Below, one piece after another: positions 7,061 to 15,477 of a stretch of 31,599 bases of DNA. Position numbers and translations under genes: made by a program. The notes under the pieces are model-generated. The model was not told the origin of the DNA and ran no database searches. It was given only the letters and a program-made list of their open reading frames with translations. This DNA comes from JBDSGC01 sp046594105 (GTDB lineage: Bacteria; Acidobacteriota; Thermoanaerobaculia; Gp7-AA8): positions 1-31,599 of the forward strand of contig JBKJQB010000132.1 of the NCBI GenBank assembly GCA_046594105.1. The letters run 5' to 3'. The number at the start of each line of letters is the position of its first letter. Position 1 is the stretch's first letter.

Positions 7061-8349
7061 GGTACCTCAGCACACGGGGCGGTAGTCCCGACGTGTCGTT
7101 GAGCGAGGCCATGAGAGCGGGGTTGGCGCCTGATGGAGGCCTGTACGTCCCGGAGGAGATTCCTCGCCGGCACCTCGGAGACTTCGAAAACTGCCGGACC
7201 CTTCCGCAAACTGCGGATCGGCTCCTCGCTCCGTTTTTTGAGGGCGACGAATTGCGCGCGTCGCTGACAACGATCTGCAATGAATCGTTCGCCATCGGTG
7301 CGCCGCTGCGCGCGTTTGGCACTGGTGACGATTTCCTGCTGGAGCTCTTTCATGGTCCCACCGCCGCATTCAAGGATTTCGGCGCGCAGTTCCTTGCGGC
7401 ATGCCTGGCCCAGCTCCGCAAGCCGCAGGAGCCGTTGCTGACCGTGCTGGTGGCCACTTCGGGAGATACCGGCGCGGCGGTGGCCGCGGCGTTTCATCGG
7501 CGCGAGGGTTTTCGCGTCGTCATCCTCTACCCCGAGGGCCGAGTCTCGGCACGGCAGGCCCACGCACTCCAGTCGTTCGGCGACAACGTAGTCACTCTGC
7601 GCGTGGCTGGATCGTTCGACGACTGCCAGCGGCTGGTCAAACGCGCACTGGCGGATCGGGAGCTGCAATCGATTGTCGCTCTCAGTTCAGCGAACAGCAT
7701 CAGCCTGGGACGCTGGCTGCCGCAGATGACGTACTTTGCGGCGGCGGCGCTGGGGTTTTTCAGAGACCGGCAACAACCTCTGAATTTTGTGATCCCCACC
7801 GGAAATCTCGGCAACGCGACGGCAGCCATGCTGGCCCGGGCCATGGGCCTGCCCATCGGACGCATCGTGCTCTCCACGAACGCCAATGACGTCCTCCCGC
7901 GCTACTTCGCAGGGGAGGACTACTCGCCCGCGGTCAGTGTGAAGACCGTAGCCAACGCCATGGATGTGGGAACGCCGAGCAACTTCGAGCGCATGCGCTG
8001 GCTCATCCCCAATGAGGCGGATCTGCGGGGATCGATCGAGGCCCACGCGGTCTCGGACGACACGATCCTGCGAACGATTCGCTGGCGATACGAACGCACG
8101 GACGAAACCCTCTGTCCGCACACTGCCACCGCTGCCTTTGCCCTGGAGCAGCTGCGCGAGCGCGGCGTGCATGGCGGCTGGGCCGTGGTGGCCACCGCTC
8201 ACCCCGCGAAATTCGAGGGCATCGTCGAGGCGCAGATCGGCCGGAGCGTGGAAGTTCCCGCTGGAATGGCCTCAATGCTGGAACGGCCCAGGCACGGCAC
8301 GGCGATCGAGGCGACAGACGAAGCACTGCGCCGAGTTCTGGTGAAGTGA
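7057..8349 (+). CDS. thrC: Threonine synthase
   Basis: A PLP enzyme of 430 residues converting O-phosphohomoserine to threonine. The N-terminus RYLSTRGG with SLSEAMRAGLAPDGGLYVPE is typical of the family. HGPTAAFKDFG carries the PLP lysine (Lys106), VATSGDTGAAVAAAF follows, and PTGNLGNATAAMLARAMG is the phosphate-binding segment. This is the longer type of threonine synthase found in many proteobacteria and fungi. The start is best placed at TTG 7057, overlapping the thrB stop as TTGA; extending to GTG 7012 would add 15 residues that merely read thrB out of frame. A GC hairpin at 8371-8388 follows the stop. Confidence 0.92.
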   Translation: MRYLSTRGGSPDVSLSEAMRAGLAPDGGLYVPEEIPRRHLGDFENCRTLPQTADRLLAPFFEGDELRASLTTICNESFAIGAPLRAFGTGDDFLLELFHGPTAAFKDFGAQFLAACLAQLRKPQEPLLTVLVATSGDTGAAVAAAFHRREGFRVVILYPEGRVSARQAHALQSFGDNVVTLRVAGSFDDCQRLVKRALADRELQSIVALSSANSISLGRWLPQMTYFAAAALGFFRDRQQPLNFVIPTGNLGNATAAMLARAMGLPIGRIVLSTNANDVLPRYFAGEDYSPAVSVKTVANAMDVGTPSNFERMRWLIPNEADLRGSIEAHAVSDDTILRTIRWRYERTDETLCPHTATAAFALEQLRERGVHGGWAVVATAHPAKFEGIVEAQIGRSVEVPAGMASMLERPRHGTAIEATDEALRRVLVK

Positions 8350-8370
8350 CGGCGATCGCCTGAGAACCGC

Positions 8371-8388
8371 GGCGCCCGTCGGGGCGCC
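8371..8388. terminator. Hairpin between convergent thrC and the basic-protein gene
   Basis: GGCGCCC (8371-8377), loop GTCG, GGGCGCC (8382-8388). It lies 21 bp after the thrC stop and 9 bp past the stop of the minus-strand gene. There is no U-tract on either side, so it may work bidirectionally or with Rho. Confidence 0.5.
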
Positions 8389-8397
8389 GGCGATTCG

Positions 8398-8643
8398 CTA
8401 CGCGGTGGTGGCTGGTTTTTTAGCTGCTTTGGCGCGCGGCTTCGCTGCCGGTTTCTCGGCAGGTGCTGCGGCTTCGGCAGGTTTGGCGGCGCGCTTCTTT
8501 GCTGGCTTCTCTGCAGGCTTGGCGGCCGGAGCGGCCGTTCGCGCTGCTGCTGCTGCCCGCAGGGCCCGGGTCTTCTCGCGCATTGCTGCGTGGCGACGCG
8601 AGGTGATGGCAGCTCGCGCTTTTTCTCCATTGATCTTCGACAT
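8398..8643 (-). CDS. Small Lys/Ala-rich basic protein (histone H1-like tail)
   Basis: An 81-residue protein from ATG 8643, preceded by a strong GGAGG ribosome site 6 nt upstream; longer upstream starts are unlikely. Residues 1-33 form a likely amphipathic helix rich in Arg and Lys (MSKINGEKARAAITSRRHAA). From about residue 38 to the end the sequence is made only of Ala, Lys, Pro, Glu, Arg and Thr, with irregular AKPAEKPAKK-type repeats, as in bacterial H1-like and AlgP-like proteins and the tails of some HU proteins. A nucleoid or RNA-binding role is plausible but unproven. Low-complexity coding could also be misread on the opposite strand, but the ribosome site and stop favour this one. Confidence 0.7.
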   Translation of the reverse strand: MSKINGEKARAAITSRRHAAMREKTRALRAAAAARTAAPAAKPAEKPAKKRAAKPAEAAAPAEKPAAKPRAKAAKKPATTA

Positions 8644-8699
8644 CAGAATCCTCCGCTCAGGACTGTACCAGTTCGGAAGCGATTTGGCGCGGAGCCGTC

Positions 8700-8736
8700 G
8701 CAAAAACAAAGGGGGCAGACGTCGCCGCCTGCCCCC
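8700..8736 (-). terminator. Intrinsic terminator of the fasciclin gene
   Basis: On the minus strand GGGGGCAG (8736-8729), a 10-nt loop and CTGCCCCC (8718-8711) are followed by TTTGTTTTTG. The hairpin lies 46 bp after the stop at 8782 and separates this gene from the basic-protein gene. Confidence 0.85.
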
Positions 8737-8781
8737 GGGAACTTCGCGAAACCGGATCCACTCCGGAATCCAGGATCGATC

Positions 8782-9294
8782 CTACATGCCCGCGGGCAGG
8801 AGGACCGTGTCGATCACATGCACGATTCCGTTGCTGGCCGGAACGTCGGCCTTGATCACCGTTGCGTTGCCCACCATCACGCCGCCGCTCACGTTCGTGA
8901 TCTTGAGGGTCTGGCCGGAAACGGTCCGGGCCGAACTCATTTTCATGACGTGCGCCGCGTCCACCCGGCCGGCCACCACATGGTTCTGCAGGACTGCGCG
9001 CAGCTTGTCCCGGTTCTCCGGGCGAAGGAGCATGTCCACAGTTCCGGCCGGAAGCTTCGCGAATGCCTCATCGGTCGGTGCGAACACCGTGTAGTTGCCC
9101 GACTGCATCAACATGTCCGCCAGACCCGCAGCCTTCAGGGCTGTGACCAGGGTGTTGTGCATGCCGGTGGACATCGCCACTTCGGCGATCGTCTTGTTGC
9201 CCATGGCCATGCTCGAGTCCGCCATGTTCGCCGAATTCGACGAGCACGCGCTCGCCATTACAAAAATCAAGGACACCATCAAAGCGTTTCGCAT
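8782..9294 (-). CDS. Fasciclin-domain lipoprotein
   Basis: A 170-residue protein with a lipoprotein signal peptide (MRNALMVSLIFVMASAC, lipobox Cys at residue 17) and one fasciclin (FAS1) domain from about residue 36 to 168. The first conserved block is NYTVFAPTDEAFAKLPAG. The second conserved region includes LQNHVVAGRV, and the domain ends ASNGIVHVIDTVLLP, the usual H2 motif. FAS1 domains mediate adhesion at the cell surface; here the protein is probably anchored to the outer membrane. The ribosome site AGGAGA lies 7 nt before ATG 9294. A strong intrinsic terminator follows the gene, so it is a single-gene transcript. Confidence 0.92.
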   Translation of the reverse strand: MRNALMVSLIFVMASACSSNSANMADSSMAMGNKTIAEVAMSTGMHNTLVTALKAAGLADMLMQSGNYTVFAPTDEAFAKLPAGTVDMLLRPENRDKLRAVLQNHVVAGRVDAAHVMKMSSARTVSGQTLKITNVSGGVMVGNATVIKADVPASNGIVHVIDTVLLPAGM

Positions 9295-9411
9295 CAGATT
9301 CTCCTGTTTTTCGACTCTGGGGTGAGCCGTTCTGGATAGCTACGGAGTCACCGTGGATTCGGATCCCGCAGACCGCCTGTCTGAGGTTTATCCGACACAC
9401 ACCGAGTTCAG

Positions 9412-9468
9412 CCTTGGAGCGTGATCGTGGCGGAGCCTTGGGCAACCAGCGCCGCCGGCCGTGCCGGC
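9412..9468 (-). repeat. Family-I stop-codon repeat, copy B (distal end missing)
   Basis: Read on the minus strand it starts GCCGGCACGGCCGG directly after the TAG stop (9471-9469) of the deaminase-like gene and ends at CTCCAAGG, without the GACGTTCTGCC segment and second terminal repeat. Confidence 0.9.
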
Positions 9469-11109
9469 CTAGGCCCCGCTGTCCTTGCGCATCTGCCACA
9501 GAAGGTGGCTGAGGTAGTCGCGGCGCGATTCACCGGTGGTCACGATCAGAAGTTTGGTGATCTTCAACTCCAGAGGATCGGTGTAGAGGAGGATCAGCAT
9601 TTCGCGCAGGAAGCTGGTGCTCAGGGTGACGTCGTTGTCGGTCCCGACGCCCAGTCGCAGTCCCTTCTTTTCCCACCACGAAAAGGGATGGTCGTTGTAG
9701 TCGGTCAACGTGCCGGTGAGCTTCTTGTTGGAGGACGGGAGTGAGACGAGCGTCAGCCGCTTGTCGATCATCCGGTTCAGCACGTCGTGCTGGTAATGCT
9801 CCACCTCGCGGGCGTGATGAAACTTCGTCTTGGTGGCCAGAGTGATCTCAGGCTCGGTGAGTTTTCCCCCTCCCAGGAGTTTGGTCAGGATCCCCTCGCG
9901 TCTGCTCCAGTCCATGTCACTGAGCTCGGCGAACTCGCGTGATCCCGGCCGGAGTGCGTCGCCCTGCAGGTTCTTGCGCAGGACCCGCTGGAGCAGGCTG
10001 TGGAAGTAGAAGTTGGGATTGATCCCCAGACTGAGCCCGTGCTCGATGGCCTCGACGTGCCAGATGTTCATGGCGTTGTCGACGGCCTGCACACCCTGTC
10101 GGAGGGTGTCCCAGGTCTCTCCGTGATGGCTGCGGGTGCGGAATCCATAGGCCTGCAGCTTCCGCATCCCCACGCGCATTTCCTGGAAGTGCACCTTGCG
10201 ATGGAATCCGCGCTCGTTGCCGACCGTATCCACTTCGGTGACCACCTCCCGCAGCTCGGGAAACTTCTTCAGCAGCTCGATGATCTGCCGCACCTGATCG
10301 TCGAAATGAGCACGCTTGGATGGATAGCGGGTGGCGTCGTAGAAGCCGGCCTCTTTGCGGAAGCTGGGCGAGAGGATGAACCGGAACGCCGGGACTTCGC
10401 TCTGGAACGCGCGGAATCCGTCGTACAGGCCGAGGAGGACATCTTCCGGCGTGAGATCGCTCAGGCCGGGGATCTGTTCGGAGGAATCCGTGGTCTCCCG
10501 GAACAGCGTGAACTTCAGACGCAGCGAGCCGACATTCGAAGTCCGGTACAGCCGGCTGGCCATGTGATACGCCGCATCATGATGAGCCTGGCGACTGTTC
10601 AGGACCAGTTTCGGGAGATACAGAATCTTGAGGTAGCGATCGAAGCGGTCGTTGTCGCCCAGCCGGATCAGCCGATCGACATCGCCCTCGCTCTCGATGG
10701 GAAGGCTCCCCGGCCCGTACACCTCTTCGATCTTTGCTTCGTACATCTTCCGGTGGGGACCGTCGAGGAGCTGCTGCAGCCGCGGGAAGACGAAGCTGGC
10801 GTCGAGCGACCCGGTCAGGTGAACGTGTTCGTCGTGAAACGGCAGGGGGAAGCCTCGGAAAAAAGCGGCCAGAGCGTGCGAGACGGGATGATCGAGCAAC
10901 GGTTCGATGGGGACAGCGTTGAGGCGGAACCTGCCGAGCAGAGTGTGGAACTCGCTCACCAGATGACCGAGATCGGAATCGCCGGAGGTCTGCGGCGCCT
11001 GCTCGGCCAGCAGGAGGTTGTCCTCCAGCGACAGGCCGCTGGTCTCGCTGATCAGTTGCGTCAGCAGCCGGGTGAGCCGCTTCACTGCATCGCCGTTCAT
11101 GCCTTGCAT
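9469..11109 (-). CDS. Adenosine deaminase-like metal-dependent hydrolase, long form
   Basis: A 546-residue protein of the adenosine/AMP deaminase superfamily (TIM-barrel amidohydrolase). Metal-site landmarks are HVHLTGS (His95 and His97), SHHGET in the middle, LVSLPSSNKKLTG, and GTDNDV near the C-terminus, corresponding to the catalytic Asp region. It is much longer than bacterial Add (about 330-350 residues); the insertions, especially residues 105-330, suggest a distinct subfamily whose substrate cannot be read. The start is taken at ATG 11109, with ATG 11100 as an alternative; an extension to 11508 would run through the divergent regulator gene. The TAG stop abuts a family-I repeat. Confidence 0.75.
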   Translation of the reverse strand: MQGMNGDAVKRLTRLLTQLISETSGLSLEDNLLLAEQAPQTSGDSDLGHLVSEFHTLLGRFRLNAVPIEPLLDHPVSHALAAFFRGFPLPFHDEHVHLTGSLDASFVFPRLQQLLDGPHRKMYEAKIEEVYGPGSLPIESEGDVDRLIRLGDNDRFDRYLKILYLPKLVLNSRQAHHDAAYHMASRLYRTSNVGSLRLKFTLFRETTDSSEQIPGLSDLTPEDVLLGLYDGFRAFQSEVPAFRFILSPSFRKEAGFYDATRYPSKRAHFDDQVRQIIELLKKFPELREVVTEVDTVGNERGFHRKVHFQEMRVGMRKLQAYGFRTRSHHGETWDTLRQGVQAVDNAMNIWHVEAIEHGLSLGINPNFYFHSLLQRVLRKNLQGDALRPGSREFAELSDMDWSRREGILTKLLGGGKLTEPEITLATKTKFHHAREVEHYQHDVLNRMIDKRLTLVSLPSSNKKLTGTLTDYNDHPFSWWEKKGLRLGVGTDNDVTLSTSFLREMLILLYTDPLELKITKLLIVTTGESRRDYLSHLLWQMRKDSGA

Positions 11110-11209
11110 CGTATCGCGCGAGCGATGGACGGGGTCTGGTGACGAGGGCGGCGACGGAAAGCAGGTGCGGCTTCCGCGATCCCTGCCGGGCGGAGCGGCG
11201 ACCAGCGGG

Positions 11210-11215
11210 TAGACT
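11210..11215 (+). promoter_or_regulatory. -10-like hexamer TAGACT upstream of the XRE gene
   Basis: TAGACT in the divergent region between the deaminase-like gene and the regulator. A start near 11222 would leave a leader of about 39 nt. The same hexamer occurs before the MOSC gene. No matching -35 was found. Confidence 0.3.
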
Positions 11216-11260
11216 GGGCCGTGGCCGGGGACCTGGGGTCTCCGCACGCTCGAGGGTTCG

Positions 11261-11569
11261 ATGGCTTCAGCGCATGGCGGACAGGACCGCATCTCCACCA
11301 AGGCGAAACTCGCCGGAGAGTTGATCGTGCTGGGAGAGGTTCTGGTCCGGGCCCGGGAGCGTTCCGGTCTCAAGCAACGGGAGGTTGCGGAAAGGCTGGG
11401 GATGCCCGCTTCGTACCTTTCTAAAATGGAGAGCGGCACTCGACGGATGGATGTCATCGAACTGATCCGCGTCGCCGAAGCGATGAAAAGCGACCCGGCG
11501 GAGATCATCCGCGCCTTGCAGGAGGCGCTGGGGTCGAGAGAGCCCTCGGCCTGTCACAAAGCTGGATGA
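11261..11569 (+). CDS. XRE-family helix-turn-helix regulator
   Basis: A 102-residue DNA-binding protein. The Cro/C1-type HTH spans about residues 24-80: LVRARERSGLKQREVAERLG, then the recognition helix MPASYLSKMESGTRRMDVIE and the closing helix LIRVAEAMKSDPAEIIRAL. It lacks a ligand or protease domain. It is divergent from the deaminase-like gene, which it might regulate (inference from position only). Another frame continues open past the stop to 11669 with protein-like, GC3-rich codons (LDDEGSSIGSVSAAAIRDS), so the true product may be longer if a one-base frameshift is present near 11530-11560. Confidence 0.85.
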   Translation: MASAHGGQDRISTKAKLAGELIVLGEVLVRARERSGLKQREVAERLGMPASYLSKMESGTRRMDVIELIRVAEAMKSDPAEIIRALQEALGSREPSACHKAG

Positions 11570-11804
11570 CGAAGGCTCGTCGATCGGCTCCGTAAGCGCG
11601 GCGGCGATCCGGGACAGCCTCGACGTGCTGGGGGCAACGATCCGTCAACGGCACGCAGCGCGGGACTGAAGGACCGCACGACGATGGTTGCGATCCGGCC
11701 TCTGCCGTGGAGGGACTACGGCGAAATCCTAGTGCGCTGCTGCCTGGATCGCGCAGTGCTCAAACTGCCATCGTTTATAGTGACGTCGCCCTGGAGAATG
11801 AACG
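11570..11804. other. Short intergenic region with possible frameshifted tail and a kinase promoter
   Basis: The left part holds the open frame to TGA 11667-11669 described under the regulator. The right part holds TATAGT (11776-11781), a -10-like hexamer that would start transcription near 11788, 17 nt before the TTG start of the kinase. Nothing else was recognised. Confidence 0.4.
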
Positions 11805-14021
11805 TTGCCCGCGCCACCAAGACCGCCGGATGAAGACAGAAGGCTGGAGACTGTTCGCCTCTACGACATCCTCGACAGCGAGTCGGAAGCGATCTTCGAC
11901 GACCTGACGAAAATCGCTGCGCATCTGCTCGACGTCCCCATCTCCCTGATCACCATCGTCGACGACCAGCGGCAGTGGTTCAAGTCGAAGGTGGGGACTG
12001 ACGTCACGGAAACACCGCGCGACCAGGCCTTCTGTGCCTACGCCATCCTCGATGACCAGACGCTGGAAGTCCCCGACACTGAGATGGACCCGAGATTTTC
12101 CGACAATCCGCTGGTCACCGCGGGGCCCGGCATCCGCTTCTACGCCGGCGCGCCGCTCATCACGCCGGAAGGTGACCGGCTGGGGACTCTTTGTGTCCTC
12201 GACCAGAAGACGCGCACGCTGACTCCTGCGCAGCGCATCACGCTGGAATCGCTGGCCCGCGTGGTGACCGACGCGCTGGTTCTGCGCCGCCGTCTGAGCG
12301 AGAAGGGCGAGTTTCTCAACGCAGTGCTCGATCATGTCACCGACGGCATCGTGGCCTGCGACGCAGACGGGAAGATCACCCTTTTCAACCGGGCCACGCG
12401 CGTGTTCCACGGAGTCGGCGAGCAGCCGATTCCGCCCGAGGAGTGGAGCAGCTACTACCGCCTGCTGCGCACGGACGGAACTCCGCTCCCCATCGAGGAG
12501 GTTCCGCTGTTTCGCGCTCTGGGGGGCGAGACCGTCGTGAACGCTGGAATGATCATCCGGTCGATCGAAGGACGGGAGACGCTGATCTCTGCGGATGGCC
12601 AGCAGCTCAAGGGCGCCTCCGGCCGGCGCATCGGTGCCATGGTGGTGATGCACGACCTCACCTCTGCCCGCCTCGCGGAGCAGGAGCGGATTGCGCGGAG
12701 CGAGGAGGAGGCCTCGCGCAAAGCTGCCGAGGATCATCTGGCGCGCACGCGTCTGCTCGACCGGATCAATCGGCAGCTCGCTTCGACGTTTGACTTCGAG
12801 CGCGCGCTGCGAGCGGTGGCCGATGAACTGGTTCCCGAGGTCGCCGACCTCTGCGCGTTCGACCTGATGGAGGGAACAGCCAGTCGCAATGTGGCAGCCA
12901 GGCATGTCTCGCCGGAGAAGCAGGAGGCCTTTCGGGAGCTTCGGCTTCGCTACCCGGTGCGGGTGGGCGCATCGATCGGGGCAGGAGCGGTCCTGGCGTC
13001 GGGAGCCAGCCAGTGGTTGCCGTCGTTGAACCCCCAGAAACTCGAAGACTTCGCATTCGACACCGAGCATCTCCAGTCGCTCCGCGGTCTGGAGATTGCT
13101 TCGTTCATCGTCGTGCCGTTGACGGTACGCAACCAGACCATCGGTGCCATGACCCTGGCCCGGTCGGAGGGACGGGCAACGTTCGCGGAGATCGACAACA
13201 AGACCGCTCAGGACATCGCTGACCGCATCGCCCTGTTCGGGGAAAACCATCGCCTGCATCGCGAGCTCGAGATCGCCAGCAAGGCGAAAGACGAGTTTCT
13301 GGCGACGCTGTCCCACGAGCTGCGCACTCCGCTCACCGCAATTCTCGGATGGGTGCAGATTGCCGCGGACGAACCAGGCAATCTGGAGACGGCGCTCGCC
13401 GCGCTGCAGTCCATCGGGGAGAGCGCTCGCGCGCAGAAGCACCTCATCGAGGAGGCTCTCGATGTGTCGCGGGTCATTACCGGCAAGATGCACCTCACCC
13501 TCCGCGACCTCGATTTCGTGCAACTGGCGGCGGCCTCGGTGGAGGCTCTGCGGCCCACCGCCGTAGTCAAATCCATCGACCTGCGCTTCGAAGCGCATCG
13601 CGAAGCCTGCACCATCCTCGGAGACCCGGAGCGGCTTCGCCAGGTGATCTGGAATCTCGTTTCCAATGCCGTGAAGTTCACACCGGCCGGGGGCACCGTG
13701 GAGGTCCGCGTGGAACGCGAGGGCGGACAGGCTCGGTTGCGGGTGCATGACAGCGGGATGGGGATCGCCACGGACGAGCTGCCATTCATCTTCGACAACT
13801 TCCGGCAATCGCCCGCTGCCAGACAGCACGGCGGCCTCGGCCTCGGTCTGGCCATCGTCCGGGAACTGGTGGAACTCCACGGCGGCGGAGTCACTGCATC
13901 CAGCACAGGCGAAGGGCAAGGTTCGACTTTCGAGCTCTGGCTGCCTCTGCAGAATCTGACGGTGAGCGCCGAGGTCCCGGAAGTACGGAGCGGACAATCC
14001 GTCCAGCGAACTGGCGGCTGA
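11805..14021 (+). CDS. Sensor histidine kinase, GAF-PAS-GAF-HisKA-HATPase
   Basis: A 738-residue soluble kinase without membrane segments. An N-terminal GAF domain (about 20-165, including TIVDDQRQWFKSKVG and FYAGAPLITPEG) is followed by a PAS domain (about 170-285), a short coiled coil, and a second GAF domain (about 325-480). The HisKA domain carries the phospho-acceptor His504 in FLATLSHELRTPLTA. The ATPase has the N box NLVSNAVKF, G1 DSGMGI, F box FDNFRQ and G2 GLGLGLA. No receiver domain or adjacent response regulator is present, so its partner lies elsewhere. The start is TTG 11805 with GGAG about 9 nt upstream; no in-frame ATG is better placed. The signal is unknown; a cytoplasmic small molecule or redox cue is typical for GAF/PAS kinases. 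Confidence 0.92.
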   Translation: MPAPPRPPDEDRRLETVRLYDILDSESEAIFDDLTKIAAHLLDVPISLITIVDDQRQWFKSKVGTDVTETPRDQAFCAYAILDDQTLEVPDTEMDPRFSDNPLVTAGPGIRFYAGAPLITPEGDRLGTLCVLDQKTRTLTPAQRITLESLARVVTDALVLRRRLSEKGEFLNAVLDHVTDGIVACDADGKITLFNRATRVFHGVGEQPIPPEEWSSYYRLLRTDGTPLPIEEVPLFRALGGETVVNAGMIIRSIEGRETLISADGQQLKGASGRRIGAMVVMHDLTSARLAEQERIARSEEEASRKAAEDHLARTRLLDRINRQLASTFDFERALRAVADELVPEVADLCAFDLMEGTASRNVAARHVSPEKQEAFRELRLRYPVRVGASIGAGAVLASGASQWLPSLNPQKLEDFAFDTEHLQSLRGLEIASFIVVPLTVRNQTIGAMTLARSEGRATFAEIDNKTAQDIADRIALFGENHRLHRELEIASKAKDEFLATLSHELRTPLTAILGWVQIAADEPGNLETALAALQSIGESARAQKHLIEEALDVSRVITGKMHLTLRDLDFVQLAAASVEALRPTAVVKSIDLRFEAHREACTILGDPERLRQVIWNLVSNAVKFTPAGGTVEVRVEREGGQARLRVHDSGMGIATDELPFIFDNFRQSPAARQHGGLGLGLAIVRELVELHGGGVTASSTGEGQGSTFELWLPLQNLTVSAEVPEVRSGQSVQRTGG

Positions 14022-14033
14022 CCTCTGCGCTAG

Positions 14034-14107
14034 GCCGGCACGGCAGAACGTCTTGGAGCGTGATCTTGGCGGAGCCTTGGGCAACCAGCGCCGCCGGCCG
14101 TGCCGGC
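14034..14107 (-). repeat. Family-I stop-codon repeat, copy C (full length, 74 bp)
   Basis: Perfect 11-bp terminal inverted repeats GCCGGCACGGC (14034-14044) and GCCGTGCCGGC (14097-14107). The flanks are CTAG on the left and TTAG on the right, a near-duplicate of YTAR form. The right end directly abuts the TAA stop (14110-14108) of the kynureninase-like gene. It lies between two convergent genes. Confidence 0.95.
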
Positions 14108-15316
14108 TTAGGTGACCAGAGTCTCTCGGGCTTCCTGCCGCTTCCAGCGACCGCTTTCCAGGATGTCGTCGATGACGTTGTAGGCGGCGCTGAGATCGTC
14201 GTCGGTGGTGTAGAAGTGCGGCGAGAAGCGCACGCCGGAATGCGGACGGAAATCGCAAACGATATCTTCCGCATTGAGCTCCAGGGCCACCTCGCGCGCA
14301 TGAGGGATCATCATGGAGATGGATCCGCCACGGCGGTCGTGATGGCGCGGGGTGCGCAACTCGAATCCGCGCGCATCGGCGAAGTCGATCAGCGACTGGG
14401 TCTGCCGTAACGATTTCTCCCGGATGGCCTTCATGTCCCCGCCGCTGGCCTCCACCAGAATCTTCGGGCCCTCCCGTGCGGCATAGAGAGCGGGAACCGG
14501 TGGTGTGCCGAGCGCGAATCGGAGCGCGTCGTCTCGGAAACGCATGGGGGGCGGCTCGAAGCCGAACGGATTGGCATGGGCCATCCAGCCGGTGAAGTCG
14601 GGCTCCAGCTTCGGTCGCAGCTCCGGGTCGACGTACAGGAACGATCCGCCCGGACCTCCGCAAAGCCATTTCAGCACGCCGCCCACTGCGATCGGCACGT
14701 CCCATTTCACCACTTGCAGCGGCACGATGCCGGCCGACTGAAACACGTCGAGCACCAGGGTGGCGCCCACTTCGCGGCAACGCCGGGCAATGGCCTCAAC
14801 GTCGATCATGTAGGACGACTCGAACAGGATGTGCGCGAGAGGAACCAGCTGCGTCCGCTCATCGATCGCCTTCAGCAGCCGCTCCAGATCGAAACCCAGT
14901 CCGGAAGCGTCGTGCGGCACGGTGATCACTTCCGCGCCCAGACGCTGGGCCAGCCGATCGTAGATGTAACGCACCGAGGGAAACTCCCCATCGACCATCA
15001 CCACGCGGTTTCGAGGTGCTTTGTAATCGAAGGAGGAAAGCACCACAGCTTCGGCCGTGGTGACGTTGGGCAGCATGACCACCGATCCCGGAGGCGCACC
15101 GAGGAGGGGAGCGATGAGATCGCCGATCTCCACCGACATCATCCACCAGCGATCGCCCCAGGCACGCACGCCGCGGGTGGCCCAGAGCTCGGCGTACTCC
15201 GCCAGAGCTTCGCGGGTGGCCTCCGGCATCGCTCCCAGCGAATGCGAAACGAGGTATTTCGTTTTCGCCAGGATGGGAAAACGGTCACGAAATCGCAGCA
15301 GCGGGTCGGTGGGCAT
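14108..15316 (-). CDS. Kynureninase-like PLP enzyme (aminotransferase class V fold)
   Basis: A 402-residue fold-type I PLP enzyme. Kynureninase-like landmarks are YLVSHSLGAMP at the N-terminus, WGDRWW, LPNVTTAEAVVLSSF, ILFESSYMIDVEAI, the PLP-binding Asp190 in LVLDVFQSAGIVPL, the lysine Lys216 in GGVLKWLCGGPGGSFLYV, and GWMAHANPFGFEPPP followed by LGTPPVPAL. Kynureninase cleaves kynurenine to anthranilate and alanine in tryptophan breakdown. No other kynurenine gene is adjacent, so a related lyase or desulfurase role is possible. The start at ATG 15316 gives a normal kynureninase length; upstream codons to 15442 overlap the promoter of the divergent receptor gene. Confidence 0.7.
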   Translation of the reverse strand: MPTDPLLRFRDRFPILAKTKYLVSHSLGAMPEATREALAEYAELWATRGVRAWGDRWWMMSVEIGDLIAPLLGAPPGSVVMLPNVTTAEAVVLSSFDYKAPRNRVVMVDGEFPSVRYIYDRLAQRLGAEVITVPHDASGLGFDLERLLKAIDERTQLVPLAHILFESSYMIDVEAIARRCREVGATLVLDVFQSAGIVPLQVVKWDVPIAVGGVLKWLCGGPGGSFLYVDPELRPKLEPDFTGWMAHANPFGFEPPPMRFRDDALRFALGTPPVPALYAAREGPKILVEASGGDMKAIREKSLRQTQSLIDFADARGFELRTPRHHDRRGGSISMMIPHAREVALELNAEDIVCDFRPHSGVRFSPHFYTTDDDLSAAYNVIDDILESGRWKRQEARETLVT

Positions 15317-15463
15317 CAGCGGTTCTCTTGCGAGGCGGGTCAGGATACCCGCCCATGATCGCCCTGTCATCCGATTCGGAATCCGCTGACGCTGATGGCT
15401 TTCCTCTGCCCGCCGTCGTTCGGCGTCTTGATGATCGGGCATCGAGACTCCGGCCCGGAGAAG

Positions 15464-15469
15464 TATTGT
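15464..15469 (+). promoter_or_regulatory. -10-like hexamer TATTGT before the TonB receptor gene
   Basis: TATTGT ends 8 nt before ATG 15478. A start point near 15476 would give an essentially leaderless mRNA. No Shine-Dalgarno is seen. Confidence 0.35.
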
Positions 15470-15477
15470 GCGGATTG

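Noticed and set aside
10000..11142. 380-codon plus-strand open frame
   Set aside because: Antisense of the deaminase-like gene, which carries the catalytic motifs.
11775..14780. 1001-codon minus-strand open frame
   Set aside because: It overlaps the whole histidine kinase and part of the kynureninase-like gene, both with clear motifs; it arises from GC-biased codon use.
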